64,000 nt of DNA from 630D-37 sp037478835 (GTDB lineage: Bacteria > Chloroflexota > Anaerolineae > Anaerolineales > Villigracilaceae). The notes beneath the pieces were generated by a model. It was not told where the DNA came from. It searched no databases and saw only the letters and a program-made list of their open reading frames with translations. Shown piece by piece: positions 7,667 through 15,999 of the stretch (the stretch's first letter is position 1; the number at the start of each line of letters is the position of its first letter). Position numbers and translations under genes: made by a program. The stretch covers positions 186,001-250,000 of the forward strand of contig JBBFLV010000003.1 in the NCBI GenBank assembly GCA_037478835.1, written 5' to 3'.

Positions 7667-9887
7667 TAAGCCGGATTCACTCGGAAGCATCTTAGATGCT
7701 CGACGCAATTTCATTGGACGCAAAGAGCAACTCGATCTTTTTATGCGCAATTTGCGCCTTTCTCCTTATAGTGATGAGCGTTCTTTTATCATCAGCGTAT
7801 CAGGAAATGGTGGGGTCGGAAAAACGTGGTTGTTACGCCAATTTCGTAAGCAAGCGCAGGAAGCAGGAGCGGTAACTGCTTCCGTGGATAAAATTCACGA
7901 TATTCCAGATGCCATGCAGCAAATTGCAGATCAACTCGCATCCCAGGGCTTTGCCTTGAAAAAATTTGCTGCCCAATACCAAATCTACCGGCAAAAACGT
8001 CAAGCGTTGGAAGAAGATCCGGATGCCCCTCCTGGATTGGCGGGGTATTTAACACAACTGGCTCTAGGCGCCGGTCTAAAGATGTTGCGTGCCGGCGCTG
8101 GTTTGGGCCCGTATGGAGCTTTATTCGACGTGGTAGAAGATAGCGAAATTGCCAAACAAGTAGGGCAATGGACAAACTATATTCATCGTCGAATTGCCCG
8201 CAGAGACGAAAAAAATCTAATACTCGATCCCATCCATTCGCTTACCACTTTGTTTCTTTCGGACTTGAACAACGTTGCACAAAAAAGAACGGTTGTCCTA
8301 TTTTGGGATAACTATGAAGAACTAGGAAACGAGGTAGATCAATGGCTGCGCGATATATTGGGCACAAAGTATGGGCCAATTTCCTTGAAACTCTTGTTGG
8401 TTATTGCAGGTCGTCAAGAATTGGATAGAGTGTTGTGGGCTGATTTTGAGCCATTACTCACCAGGCTTCGGCTCGATGTCTTCACAGAGGAAGAAACCGA
8501 AGAATATTTGAAGAGCAAAGGGATTGAAGACCACGAGGCGAAAAACGCTCTAATCCGCGCTTCTATGCGTTTGCCGGTTTTGTTAGCCATGTTGACCTCC
8601 GTAATGTCCCCCGGCACCCGGATCGTCCATGATCCAAGCGACAGCGCTGTTGAACTTTTCTTGCGCCACATCAAGGATTCGAACTTACGCTCCGTCGCAG
8701 TGGATTGCGCTCTTCCATCCTTCGTTAACCGCGATATTGTTGCAGTCGTTATCGGTAGAGCTGATATAGCTCCCGTGTGGGAATGGCTGAGAAAGATGCC
8801 CTTCATTGAGCAAGATGGGAATGTCTACCGTTATCATCCTGTGGTGCGGGAGATGATGTTGCGTCACAAGAAGCGCACTTCGGTAATGGAATGGGATGCG
8901 ATCCATAATCGCCTGGAGAAGTATTATCGTGAAGAGCGTGACAAGTTGGGACTGGATGGAGAAGCCGCTTTGTCAAACGAGCGTTGGCGCGCCATTTCCT
9001 GGCACATTTATTATCACCATTTGTGCCAGACGGAAAATTGCTCTGTTGCAAAACAGATGAACTGGTTTCTTTCTGAAACGGTAGAGCGAGTAAGAGGGGA
9101 ACCGCGGTTTTCTATAACCCAGAGATGGGCAGATGTCATGCGTCAAGTCGGCCACGATAGTGGTGTAACTGAACTTGAGGAATGGGGCGGACTTTTAGTA
9201 GCAGGGCTAAAAGCCTATGAAGCAGGTCCATTTGAGGTGGCGGTGGATCTATTCACAAGAATGTTGAAGGAACCATTTATCAGTGAGAAATGGCATGGCG
9301 TCCTTTTAGGGAGACGTGGAAACGCTTATCGGCGGATGGGAGAGTATGACAAATCGTTGGAGGATCTGAATAACGCTATCCAGTTGGCCCCCGAGATTGC
9401 ATGGGTAATTTCCGGTCGTGCAATCACTTATTTGCGGTTGGGCAGGAAAGAAGAGGCGCTGGCGGATCTCAATCGCGCCCTTGAATTGGAGCCGGATTTT
9501 GCCCCCGATCTTTCCAGGCGAGGGTGGTTGTTGGCAGAGATGGGACAAACCGAGCAGGCTACTGCCGATCTGAAACGGGCCTTGGAATTATCTCCCGATT
9601 GGTACATAGTGGTTCGCAATGTTAGCGAGGGTTTTCGGGCGATGAAACGTTATGAGATGGCTTTAGAATGTCTGAATGCTTACATCCGGCAACACCCGGA
9701 CGATGCCGAAGCCTACGAACTTCGAAATCAGATTCATCAAGAAAGTGGGAATATGGAGAAAGGACAGGACGATTTGCAACGCCCACACCTCATGTGGCCT
9801 CACGAAAGATGGCTAGAATACATAGAATACAAAGAAAGATGGACAGATTACCCCAGGGAATATGCAGATTCATTCCCAATGTGTTGA
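7659..9887 (+). CDS. STAND-type NTPase with TPR repeats and a Tyr/Trp-rich C-terminal tail
   Basis: 742 residues. The P-loop (GNGGVGKT) is near residue 50 and a Walker B-like strand (TVVLFWDNYEE) near residue 210, followed by helical and winged-helix-like regions. Tetratricopeptide repeats run from about 545 to 705. It has no membrane segment and no N-terminal effector domain. The last 28 residues (from 715) are a low-complexity aromatic/charged tail ending in DSFPMC, shared with the radical SAM protein encoded 31 bases downstream. The start overlaps radical SAM 1, so the genes are coupled. FxSxx-type radical SAM peptide systems also carry a TPR/NTPase protein, which makes a chaperone or scaffold role plausible (inference). 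Confidence 0.8.
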   Translation: MPDKPDSLGSILDARRNFIGRKEQLDLFMRNLRLSPYSDERSFIISVSGNGGVGKTWLLRQFRKQAQEAGAVTASVDKIHDIPDAMQQIADQLASQGFALKKFAAQYQIYRQKRQALEEDPDAPPGLAGYLTQLALGAGLKMLRAGAGLGPYGALFDVVEDSEIAKQVGQWTNYIHRRIARRDEKNLILDPIHSLTTLFLSDLNNVAQKRTVVLFWDNYEELGNEVDQWLRDILGTKYGPISLKLLLVIAGRQELDRVLWADFEPLLTRLRLDVFTEEETEEYLKSKGIEDHEAKNALIRASMRLPVLLAMLTSVMSPGTRIVHDPSDSAVELFLRHIKDSNLRSVAVDCALPSFVNRDIVAVVIGRADIAPVWEWLRKMPFIEQDGNVYRYHPVVREMMLRHKKRTSVMEWDAIHNRLEKYYREERDKLGLDGEAALSNERWRAISWHIYYHHLCQTENCSVAKQMNWFLSETVERVRGEPRFSITQRWADVMRQVGHDSGVTELEEWGGLLVAGLKAYEAGPFEVAVDLFTRMLKEPFISEKWHGVLLGRRGNAYRRMGEYDKSLEDLNNAIQLAPEIAWVISGRAITYLRLGRKEEALADLNRALELEPDFAPDLSRRGWLLAEMGQTEQATADLKRALELSPDWYIVVRNVSEGFRAMKRYEMALECLNAYIRQHPDDAEAYELRNQIHQESGNMEKGQDDLQRPHLMWPHERWLEYIEYKERWTDYPREYADSFPMC
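9801..9884 (+). other. Tyr/Trp/Glu-rich C-terminal tail of the NTPase-TPR protein
   Basis: Encodes residues 715-742, after the last TPR helix. Two words recur in the tail of the next enzyme: EYKE and the end Asp-Ser-x-Pro-Met-Cys. It contains EYIEY (a Glu-x-x-x-Tyr spacing), WTD and YAD. Candidate modification site or recognition tag. Confidence 0.6.
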
Positions 9888-9918
9888 TTTTCAACATTTC
9901 ACCACAAGGAGGTTTGCC

Positions 9919-11367
9919 ATGCATGATTGTTCATCACCCTCACTGACCGCCATTGTAAAGCCAACCTACGCCTGCAATTTGGCTTGTCTGTACTGCTATG
10001 AAGGCGGCCGCTCTCAGCCCTGTGAACGCATGGGAGTGGACACCCTGCGCAACGTTATCACCAAACTGGCACAGTACCATGGTCCAGAACGCACCACCCG
10101 CATCATCTGGCACGGTGGCGAGCCGTTATTGATGGGGCTGGACTTCTTCCGAACGGCCGTGAAAATCCAGCAGGAGATGGGGTCAGATTACAAATTTGAC
10201 AACTCTATTCAAACCAACGGGACCCTTCTCACCGATGAGGTGCTTGACTTCTGCCAGGAGCACAATTTTTCCATCGGCACCAGTCTGGACGGCCCTCAAT
10301 GGCTGCATGATTTCACGCGCCCATATAGCGACGGGCGTTCCAGTTTTGTTGACATATTGCAGGCCGTGAGCCGAATGCGTGAGCGCCGGGGCAAAGAGTC
10401 GCAACACAGCATTGGCGGTGGCGTGATCGCCATCCTGACCAAGCCAGTGTTGCCTCACCTGGATGAATTCTACGAGTTCTTCCGTGACAACCGCATTAAC
10501 GTAAAGATCAACCCTATTTTCTACACCGGGCGGGGAGCCACTGTGCGAGATAAGTTGGGTATTACGCCCCTAGAGTATGGTGAAGCGATGGTTTACCTGT
10601 TCGATCGTTGGTTCTACGAGCCAGAACACGTGATTGATATTGACCCCTTCGATTTGGTCTTGGGCAACTTGATGACGGGAGAACCGTGGGGTTGTCAGTT
10701 CGGCCCGGCATGTTATGACGAATTCATTGCGGTAGATCCCATCGGCAATGTGCACCCATGCGGACGATGGAGCAGTGAAGAGTCGTTTTGCATGGGCAAT
10801 CTGAATGAGCAAGACATGTGGGAAATCCGTCAGTCGCCAGTATTGGAGCAGTTCCGGCAAGGACGGATGAGGGCCATTTTGAAGTGCCGCGATTGCGAAT
10901 TTCGTCCTATCTGTAATGCCGGGTGTGTGGAAAATGGTTATCTGGTTCGACAACGCCTCAGCGATCGGGACATCTACTGCGCAGGGTATAAGAAGATGTT
11001 TCGCCATATCCGAGAGGCTCTACTTGGAGAGTTGGATAAAGTCACGGTCCTATCGGACAGCGCCGAAAATGGTCGGCTGGTGACGGTCCTTGATAGATTG
11101 ATTGATGTCCAGAGAGTGCAAAATCCTGCACTTCAGCGAGTTCTTGAGAATCGTGTTCTGAACTTCTCTACCAGAGCGATGGATTGGAAGGACCACAATC
11201 GATGGGAAGAGCATTATCCAGACTACAAGGTGCATAATAAGTACCCGGAATACAAAGTATACTTTGAGTATAAAGAATACCGGGAGACTTATAGCGAAAG
11301 ATGGAACCAGCGCTGGAATGAATACCGATGCCACTCTGATTACTACGATTCATCCCCCATGTGCTAG
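9919..11367 (+). CDS. Radical SAM/SPASM protein 2 with a C-terminal Tyr/Trp-rich tail ending in PMC
   Basis: 482 residues from the ATG at 9919, which has a good ribosome site (AAGGAGGT, 6 bases upstream). The radical SAM motif CNLACLYC is at residues 19-26, followed by WHGGEPLL, a hallmark of anSME-like and peptide-maturing SPASM enzymes. SPASM cysteines run from 259 to 354 (CQFGPAC, HPCGRW, CRDCEFRPICNAGC, YCAGY). After this complete enzyme come about 65 linker residues and then a 62-residue tail from residue 421, packed with Tyr, Trp, Glu, Lys and Arg and ending DSSPMC. That tail matches the NTPase tail in style and in its last residues. Confidence 0.88.
   Translation: MHDCSSPSLTAIVKPTYACNLACLYCYEGGRSQPCERMGVDTLRNVITKLAQYHGPERTTRIIWHGGEPLLMGLDFFRTAVKIQQEMGSDYKFDNSIQTNGTLLTDEVLDFCQEHNFSIGTSLDGPQWLHDFTRPYSDGRSSFVDILQAVSRMRERRGKESQHSIGGGVIAILTKPVLPHLDEFYEFFRDNRINVKINPIFYTGRGATVRDKLGITPLEYGEAMVYLFDRWFYEPEHVIDIDPFDLVLGNLMTGEPWGCQFGPACYDEFIAVDPIGNVHPCGRWSSEESFCMGNLNEQDMWEIRQSPVLEQFRQGRMRAILKCRDCEFRPICNAGCVENGYLVRQRLSDRDIYCAGYKKMFRHIREALLGELDKVTVLSDSAENGRLVTVLDRLIDVQRVQNPALQRVLENRVLNFSTRAMDWKDHNRWEEHYPDYKVHNKYPEYKVYFEYKEYRETYSERWNQRWNEYRCHSDYYDSSPMC
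11179..11364 (+). other. 62-residue aromatic/charged tail of radical SAM protein 2
   Basis: Encodes residues 421-482. It contains repeating YPxYK and ExxxY words (YPDYK, YPEYK, EYKVY, EYKEY), WNQRW, and WKD, YPD, YYD triplets, ending DSSPMC. No enzyme domain would need it. Compare the shorter tail at 9801-9884. Confidence 0.6.
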
Positions 11368-11390
11368 TGGTAAAAGGCATTGCGAATAGG

Positions 11391-13787
11391 ATGATCTACC
11401 TGGATAACGCTGCATACATATGGCCAAAACCCCAAGCAATCCAGATGCAAATTGCCCAGATGTTGACCCCCGCTGACTGGTACAACTGGGAAAAGGAATC
11501 TCTTTCTGCGAGAGAAACGATTGCCGCGCTGTTCAACGCTCGATCTTCAACCCACGTTTGTTTCACCAGAAGTGCCAGGGACGCGCTGGAATGGGTACTG
11601 AACGCATTGCTCCATCCCGGTCAGCATGTGATTACCAGCAGCGTTGAACACGAAGCCGTGATGACGCCTTTGCATAGACTTCAGCAAAGGGGAATAGAAG
11701 TTACCGTCGTTGGATGTGCACAAGATGGAGCCATCAGGGCTGATGATATCTTCGCTGTAATGAGATCGAACACCCGAGCAGTGGTATTGGTTCATGCATC
11801 GAATGTCGCCGGTGCCGTTCAGCCGCTGGCCGAAATAAGTGCTAAGGTGAAGCGCAACAACGTATTGCTGATTGTGGACGCAGCACAGACGGCGGGGGTG
11901 TACCCGATTGATATGGATGCTCTCGACATTGATGTCCTGGTGTTCACAGGACACAAAGGGCTGTTTGGCCCAGTGGGCACCGGTGGTTTTGTAGCAGGGT
12001 CTTTAAGTATTCTGGATGAGATTGAGAAAAATGCAGAAAAAGAAGGCCTGATGTGCCCGCATTCTCCCACCTTGCAAGGATTGCGAAGTTTGACCATTGG
12101 CGTGCGTCACGTTCTGGAAAACGGCGTTTCGACAATTCGCCAGCATGAAGTTGAGTTAACCGCTCGGATGTTATCAGGACTGCGTCAGATTCCTGGTGTC
12201 TCTGTGTATGGGCCTGTCGATCCAGAGAAACGCATTGGGATCGTCTGCTTCAATGTGCAAGGCTTACATCCCCAAGAGGTCGCTCGCCTGCTTGAGACAG
12301 AATATGACATCGTTTGTCGCGCGGGTATACATCATTCGCCAGAATCTCACCGTACTCTGGGCACCTGGCCGGAAGGCGCAGTACGTTTCAGTGTTGGTCT
12401 GGGGAATAACGCAGACGACGTAGATTATGCCGTTGCAGCTGTCGAGTCCATTGCAAAGCGCTATATATCTTCAAAAAAGGTGAGTTCAAACACATCCAAT
12501 CGAGATAATAGGCGTCTACGTATTCTGATTGTTCCTCAAGTAGTGAATGCTGCTTTGGAAAATTCCGAATGGTACGCTCTAAGAGATATTGCGAATGTGA
12601 CATTGTTGGATGTGGAGGATGAATCATATCTGCTTGCCGGCGGGATATGGGGCGCTGATCTCAACCGTTGTTTAGAGATGGCACGCTCATGTAGTGGAAA
12701 TTTTGATCTGATCATTGCTGAGTGTACGGGCGCCTTTCTCTGGCATGCCGTTTTCCGTTTAGCCGGGGACCGCACTCCCTTTGCCATCATTCCGCACTTT
12801 AACCACGTTGCTCCTACTCATGCATTTGCCACTTTGTTGTCTTCACAACTGGCCTTGCCCGACGATATCGTATTTGCCGGATCAACAGTGGCTAGTTGCG
12901 CTTTTGCCCAGTATGGTTTTTGCTGCAAGCCTCTTTATCCTCCCGGAATTGATCTGGGACAATTCCGGCCTCTAGCGGTCAAAAAGAGCGCAATACGTGC
13001 ATCACTGGGGTTGCCTGGCGATGTGGATTTGTTGTTGTATACGGGTCGCGTTGAAGAAGATAAAAACGTGCTTGAATTGCTTGACGTGTACAAACTAGTC
13101 GCAGAGAAGCGTCGGGTTGAGTTGATCATCTGTTACCACTTTTGGAATGAACACTATCTTGAAGAGTGCCAAAGTCATGTTCCCAAGACGGGGAATGTCC
13201 ATTTTGTCCGAGATCCAAACCTGGAAACATTGACCCGGTACTATAATGCCGCTGATTTATTTGTAAGCACTGCTGTTAGTGATTTTGAGACTTTTGGTCG
13301 TTCGCCTGTTGAGGCGATGGCCTGTGGTCTTCCGCCTGTTGTCTCGGAGTACAATGGGTTTCGAGAAACCGTTTCCCCTGATTGTGGGGTACTGATTCCT
13401 ACAGTGAAAAAGGGCTCCAGAAAATATCCCGACATTGCGGCATTTGCACAGGTAATTTCTACCCTTCTCGGCGAAAAGCAAACACTGTACGAAAGAGGGC
13501 AACGCGGAATTCAACACATACAACGGTTTGAACGCCGGGCATCGTTGCAGGCAATGCTTGAAAATTTCCGTTTCTTTTCGGAAAACCCCCGGTCTGTCGT
13601 GTTAGAGCCTCCTAAAAATCTTTCTGTGGAAAAATACCCTGCGGCTATCAGATCTTTATGGCTAAACCTGGAAGGAAAGCCTATTGTGCCCTTAATGGAG
13701 GATTTTCTGCGCACGGGTCAAATTCCTGTTCAGCCAATGCCTGAAGACATTGAACGTTTCCACGAGTTTTGGTTTGCTGAATATTAA
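11391..13787 (+). CDS. Fusion: cysteine-desulfurase-like PLP domain (catalytic Cys replaced) + family 4 glycosyltransferase
   Basis: About 798 residues. Residues 1-370 are a class V aminotransferase/cysteine desulfurase fold starting MIYLDNAAYIWPKP, which fixes the start at 11391, not the GTG at 11361. The PLP lysine is K189 in TGHKGLFGPVGTGG. Where desulfurases have R-x-G-x-H-C, this protein reads RAGIHHSPESH, so the nucleophilic Cys is H315. After a linker near 370-385, a GT-B glycosyltransferase follows, with YTGRVEEDKNVLELL and the acceptor/nucleotide region SDFETFGRSPVEAMACGLPP. PLP chemistry other than persulfide formation plus glycosyl transfer is suggested. The 3' end overlaps the longest frame of the next gene, but not its likely start. 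Confidence 0.85.
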   Translation: MIYLDNAAYIWPKPQAIQMQIAQMLTPADWYNWEKESLSARETIAALFNARSSTHVCFTRSARDALEWVLNALLHPGQHVITSSVEHEAVMTPLHRLQQRGIEVTVVGCAQDGAIRADDIFAVMRSNTRAVVLVHASNVAGAVQPLAEISAKVKRNNVLLIVDAAQTAGVYPIDMDALDIDVLVFTGHKGLFGPVGTGGFVAGSLSILDEIEKNAEKEGLMCPHSPTLQGLRSLTIGVRHVLENGVSTIRQHEVELTARMLSGLRQIPGVSVYGPVDPEKRIGIVCFNVQGLHPQEVARLLETEYDIVCRAGIHHSPESHRTLGTWPEGAVRFSVGLGNNADDVDYAVAAVESIAKRYISSKKVSSNTSNRDNRRLRILIVPQVVNAALENSEWYALRDIANVTLLDVEDESYLLAGGIWGADLNRCLEMARSCSGNFDLIIAECTGAFLWHAVFRLAGDRTPFAIIPHFNHVAPTHAFATLLSSQLALPDDIVFAGSTVASCAFAQYGFCCKPLYPPGIDLGQFRPLAVKKSAIRASLGLPGDVDLLLYTGRVEEDKNVLELLDVYKLVAEKRRVELIICYHFWNEHYLEECQSHVPKTGNVHFVRDPNLETLTRYYNAADLFVSTAVSDFETFGRSPVEAMACGLPPVVSEYNGFRETVSPDCGVLIPTVKKGSRKYPDIAAFAQVISTLLGEKQTLYERGQRGIQHIQRFERRASLQAMLENFRFFSENPRSVVLEPPKNLSVEKYPAAIRSLWLNLEGKPIVPLMEDFLRTGQIPVQPMPEDIERFHEFWFAEY

Positions 13788-13803
13788 GAAATGGAGAGAA
13801 ATT

Positions 13804-14880
13804 ATGAGCCCTGAATTCAGACCTCCTCCTTTTATCGATGCACTTGACTTTTCAAGGGAAGATGTACACCAAGCGCGTATCAACGGCACACTGCTTACGA
13901 TCAGCCCAATGCTGCCACGCACATGCAATTTGCGCTGCCGACATTGTTATACATCCGCCGGGAAACCAGATGCAGATAACCTTTCCCTTGATGAAATCAA
14001 GAGCATTGTTGTTCAGGCTAAGGCGCTCGGAGCGCGAACGGTGCGAATCGCCGGGCATGGAGAGCCGCTGCTATGGCCAGATATTTGGGAACTAATAGAT
14101 TTTGTTACCGATTGCGGCATGAAGACCATGTTTTTTACAAACGGAACCATGATAGGACACAAAGAAGCGGAATGGCTTCTTACGCGGCCGGTCTCTTTGA
14201 TTGTCAAATTCAATAGTAAAAAACCCGAAATACAGGATTACATCTGCGGACGACGAGGCGCATTCCAGAAGATCCAGGCTGGAATTCAGGCCTTACTTGA
14301 TGTGGGCTTTAACACAAGCAATCCGTATCGGATGGGTATTGAGTCTGGTATCTTTCCGCAAAATTATGAGGAATTGCCTGATATTTATCGATGGGCGCGA
14401 GATCATTCGATCATTCCGTACTTTGAATTGACAATGCACGGCGGTCGGGGAGCAATTAACGAGGAGATGCATGTGACGAGAGAGCAAGCACGTAGACTCT
14501 TCGAGTTACTCCTCGAAATAGATCAAACGGAATATGGTTATACCTGGTTTCCATCTCCCCCCTATGTTGGTTTTCCGTGTGATAAGTTATTTTACAACGT
14601 TGTCGTAAACCACAATGGAACAGTTCAACCTTGTTATGGGATCAATATACCATTAGGAAACGTTCGCGTGGAACCGCTGTCTCAAATTATGCGGTCACCA
14701 ATTTTGCGCGATCTGCGTAGCCTGGACCGCATGCACGGCAATTGTGGTGCTTGTGCACTGCATGATAAATGCTACTTCGGATGTCGTTGTGATGCTTTTT
14801 GCCATGGCGATGTCTTTGGAAGTTACCACATGTGTTGGCATTATCCGGTAGATGAATTTGCACTTCAAGAACAGAAGTAA
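13804..14880 (+). CDS. Radical SAM/SPASM protein 3
   Basis: 358 residues from the ATG at 13804, with GGAGAG 8 bases upstream; the longer frame from 13750 overlaps the previous gene. The cluster-binding motif is CNLRCRHC, followed by a TSAGKP loop and AGHGEPLLWPD, the variant of the GGEP motif. C-terminal SPASM-type cysteines are PCDKLF, PCYGIN, CGACALHDKCYFGCRCDAFC and MCWHY. The substrate is unknown. It pairs with a similar enzyme directly downstream (34 bases), and both share the AG(H/A)GEPLL motif, so they may act in sequence on one substrate. Confidence 0.85.
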   Translation: MSPEFRPPPFIDALDFSREDVHQARINGTLLTISPMLPRTCNLRCRHCYTSAGKPDADNLSLDEIKSIVVQAKALGARTVRIAGHGEPLLWPDIWELIDFVTDCGMKTMFFTNGTMIGHKEAEWLLTRPVSLIVKFNSKKPEIQDYICGRRGAFQKIQAGIQALLDVGFNTSNPYRMGIESGIFPQNYEELPDIYRWARDHSIIPYFELTMHGGRGAINEEMHVTREQARRLFELLLEIDQTEYGYTWFPSPPYVGFPCDKLFYNVVVNHNGTVQPCYGINIPLGNVRVEPLSQIMRSPILRDLRSLDRMHGNCGACALHDKCYFGCRCDAFCHGDVFGSYHMCWHYPVDEFALQEQK

Positions 14881-14914
14881 CTACATAACACAAGTTGTCA
14901 GTATGAGGTGAATT

Positions 14915-15970
14915 ATGTCAGAGAACTTGATTCTCAAGGGGCTATTTGTCGATCCCCAAAATTTGCACGGAAATTGTGCTGGCCTTCCGTTTCCCTTTCC
15001 TCTGTGGTTCCTAGGCCTCACATTATCTAAACGCTGCAATTACCACTGTAGGTATTGTGCCCAGGATGGTGGAAAACGAGCAGCGAGAGAACTCGATCAA
15101 AAGACCCTCTGTGATCTAATTCACCAGGCAAAAGATCTGGGTGCAAAGTCTGTAGTGTTGGCGGGTGCCGGAGAACCTCTCCTTGATCCTGCCTTTCCCG
15201 CAGTAATTGAGAGAGCTGCGGCTTTGGGACTTACCACAGTCCTATATTCAAATGGCTCACGGATTACACGCGATCTGGCCCGATTCCTATACGCCCATGA
15301 TGTCTCTGTATGTCTTAAACTTGATACTCTGGATGAAATATCTTTCAACTGGCTGACCGATACCAACAACGCGTTCCAACGGACTATGCGTGGCCTAGAA
15401 AATCTACTTGCCGTCGGATATGGTGAACAAGAAACCGTGGTCGGTGGTTACAGGCTTGTACGATTGGCAATTAATGCTGTAGTAACGCGCTCAAATCTTT
15501 CCGATTTGCCCAATCTAGCTGTTTATTGTGCAAAACAAGGAATCAAACTTTTCCTGGACAATCTGTCCCTGGCCGGTCGGGCTGTTCTTCATTGGAAAGA
15601 GTTGATTACCACGCCAGAAGAATATGTAAAACTGTGTGAAGAGATCAATTCACGGCTTGGCTATGCAGCCGTTGGGCATTCCCTTGATAGAGCTGATGCT
15701 TGTATACTTTGGAAGTATGGCATCGTGATTTATCTGGATGGTGAGGCACGCATTTGCTATGACGATCCTCCCGTACCACGTATAGGGAGCATTTACGAAC
15801 ACTCTCTTGCTAAGCTCGTACACACAAAGCAGACACTTCATCCTCCAAAGCAAAGTTTTGGCGATTGTCCACTCAAGTGCTTATTGCGCGAGAGATTGTG
15901 GAAAAAAGAAGGTAGCAAACTTTCTCCGTCAGAAGCCATAGCCTATTTTGGTAGTCTGGCACACATCTAA
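14915..15970 (+). CDS. Radical SAM protein 4 (reduced SPASM/twitch type)
   Basis: 351 residues. The motif CNYHCRYC is near residue 43, followed by AGAGEPLLDP and a SAM-binding region. The C-terminal part has fewer cysteines than the other three enzymes (ARICYDD, then GDCPLKCLLRE), more like a twitch or partial SPASM domain holding one auxiliary cluster. The start ATG has GAGGTG 4 bases upstream. It is probably a paralogue of radical SAM 3 from the shared layout. The substrate is unknown. Confidence 0.82.
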   Translation: MSENLILKGLFVDPQNLHGNCAGLPFPFPLWFLGLTLSKRCNYHCRYCAQDGGKRAARELDQKTLCDLIHQAKDLGAKSVVLAGAGEPLLDPAFPAVIERAAALGLTTVLYSNGSRITRDLARFLYAHDVSVCLKLDTLDEISFNWLTDTNNAFQRTMRGLENLLAVGYGEQETVVGGYRLVRLAINAVVTRSNLSDLPNLAVYCAKQGIKLFLDNLSLAGRAVLHWKELITTPEEYVKLCEEINSRLGYAAVGHSLDRADACILWKYGIVIYLDGEARICYDDPPVPRIGSIYEHSLAKLVHTKQTLHPPKQSFGDCPLKCLLRERLWKKEGSKLSPSEAIAYFGSLAHI

Positions 15971-15999
15971 CTCGTCCTATGTAGTTTCCAGTAGCCAAA

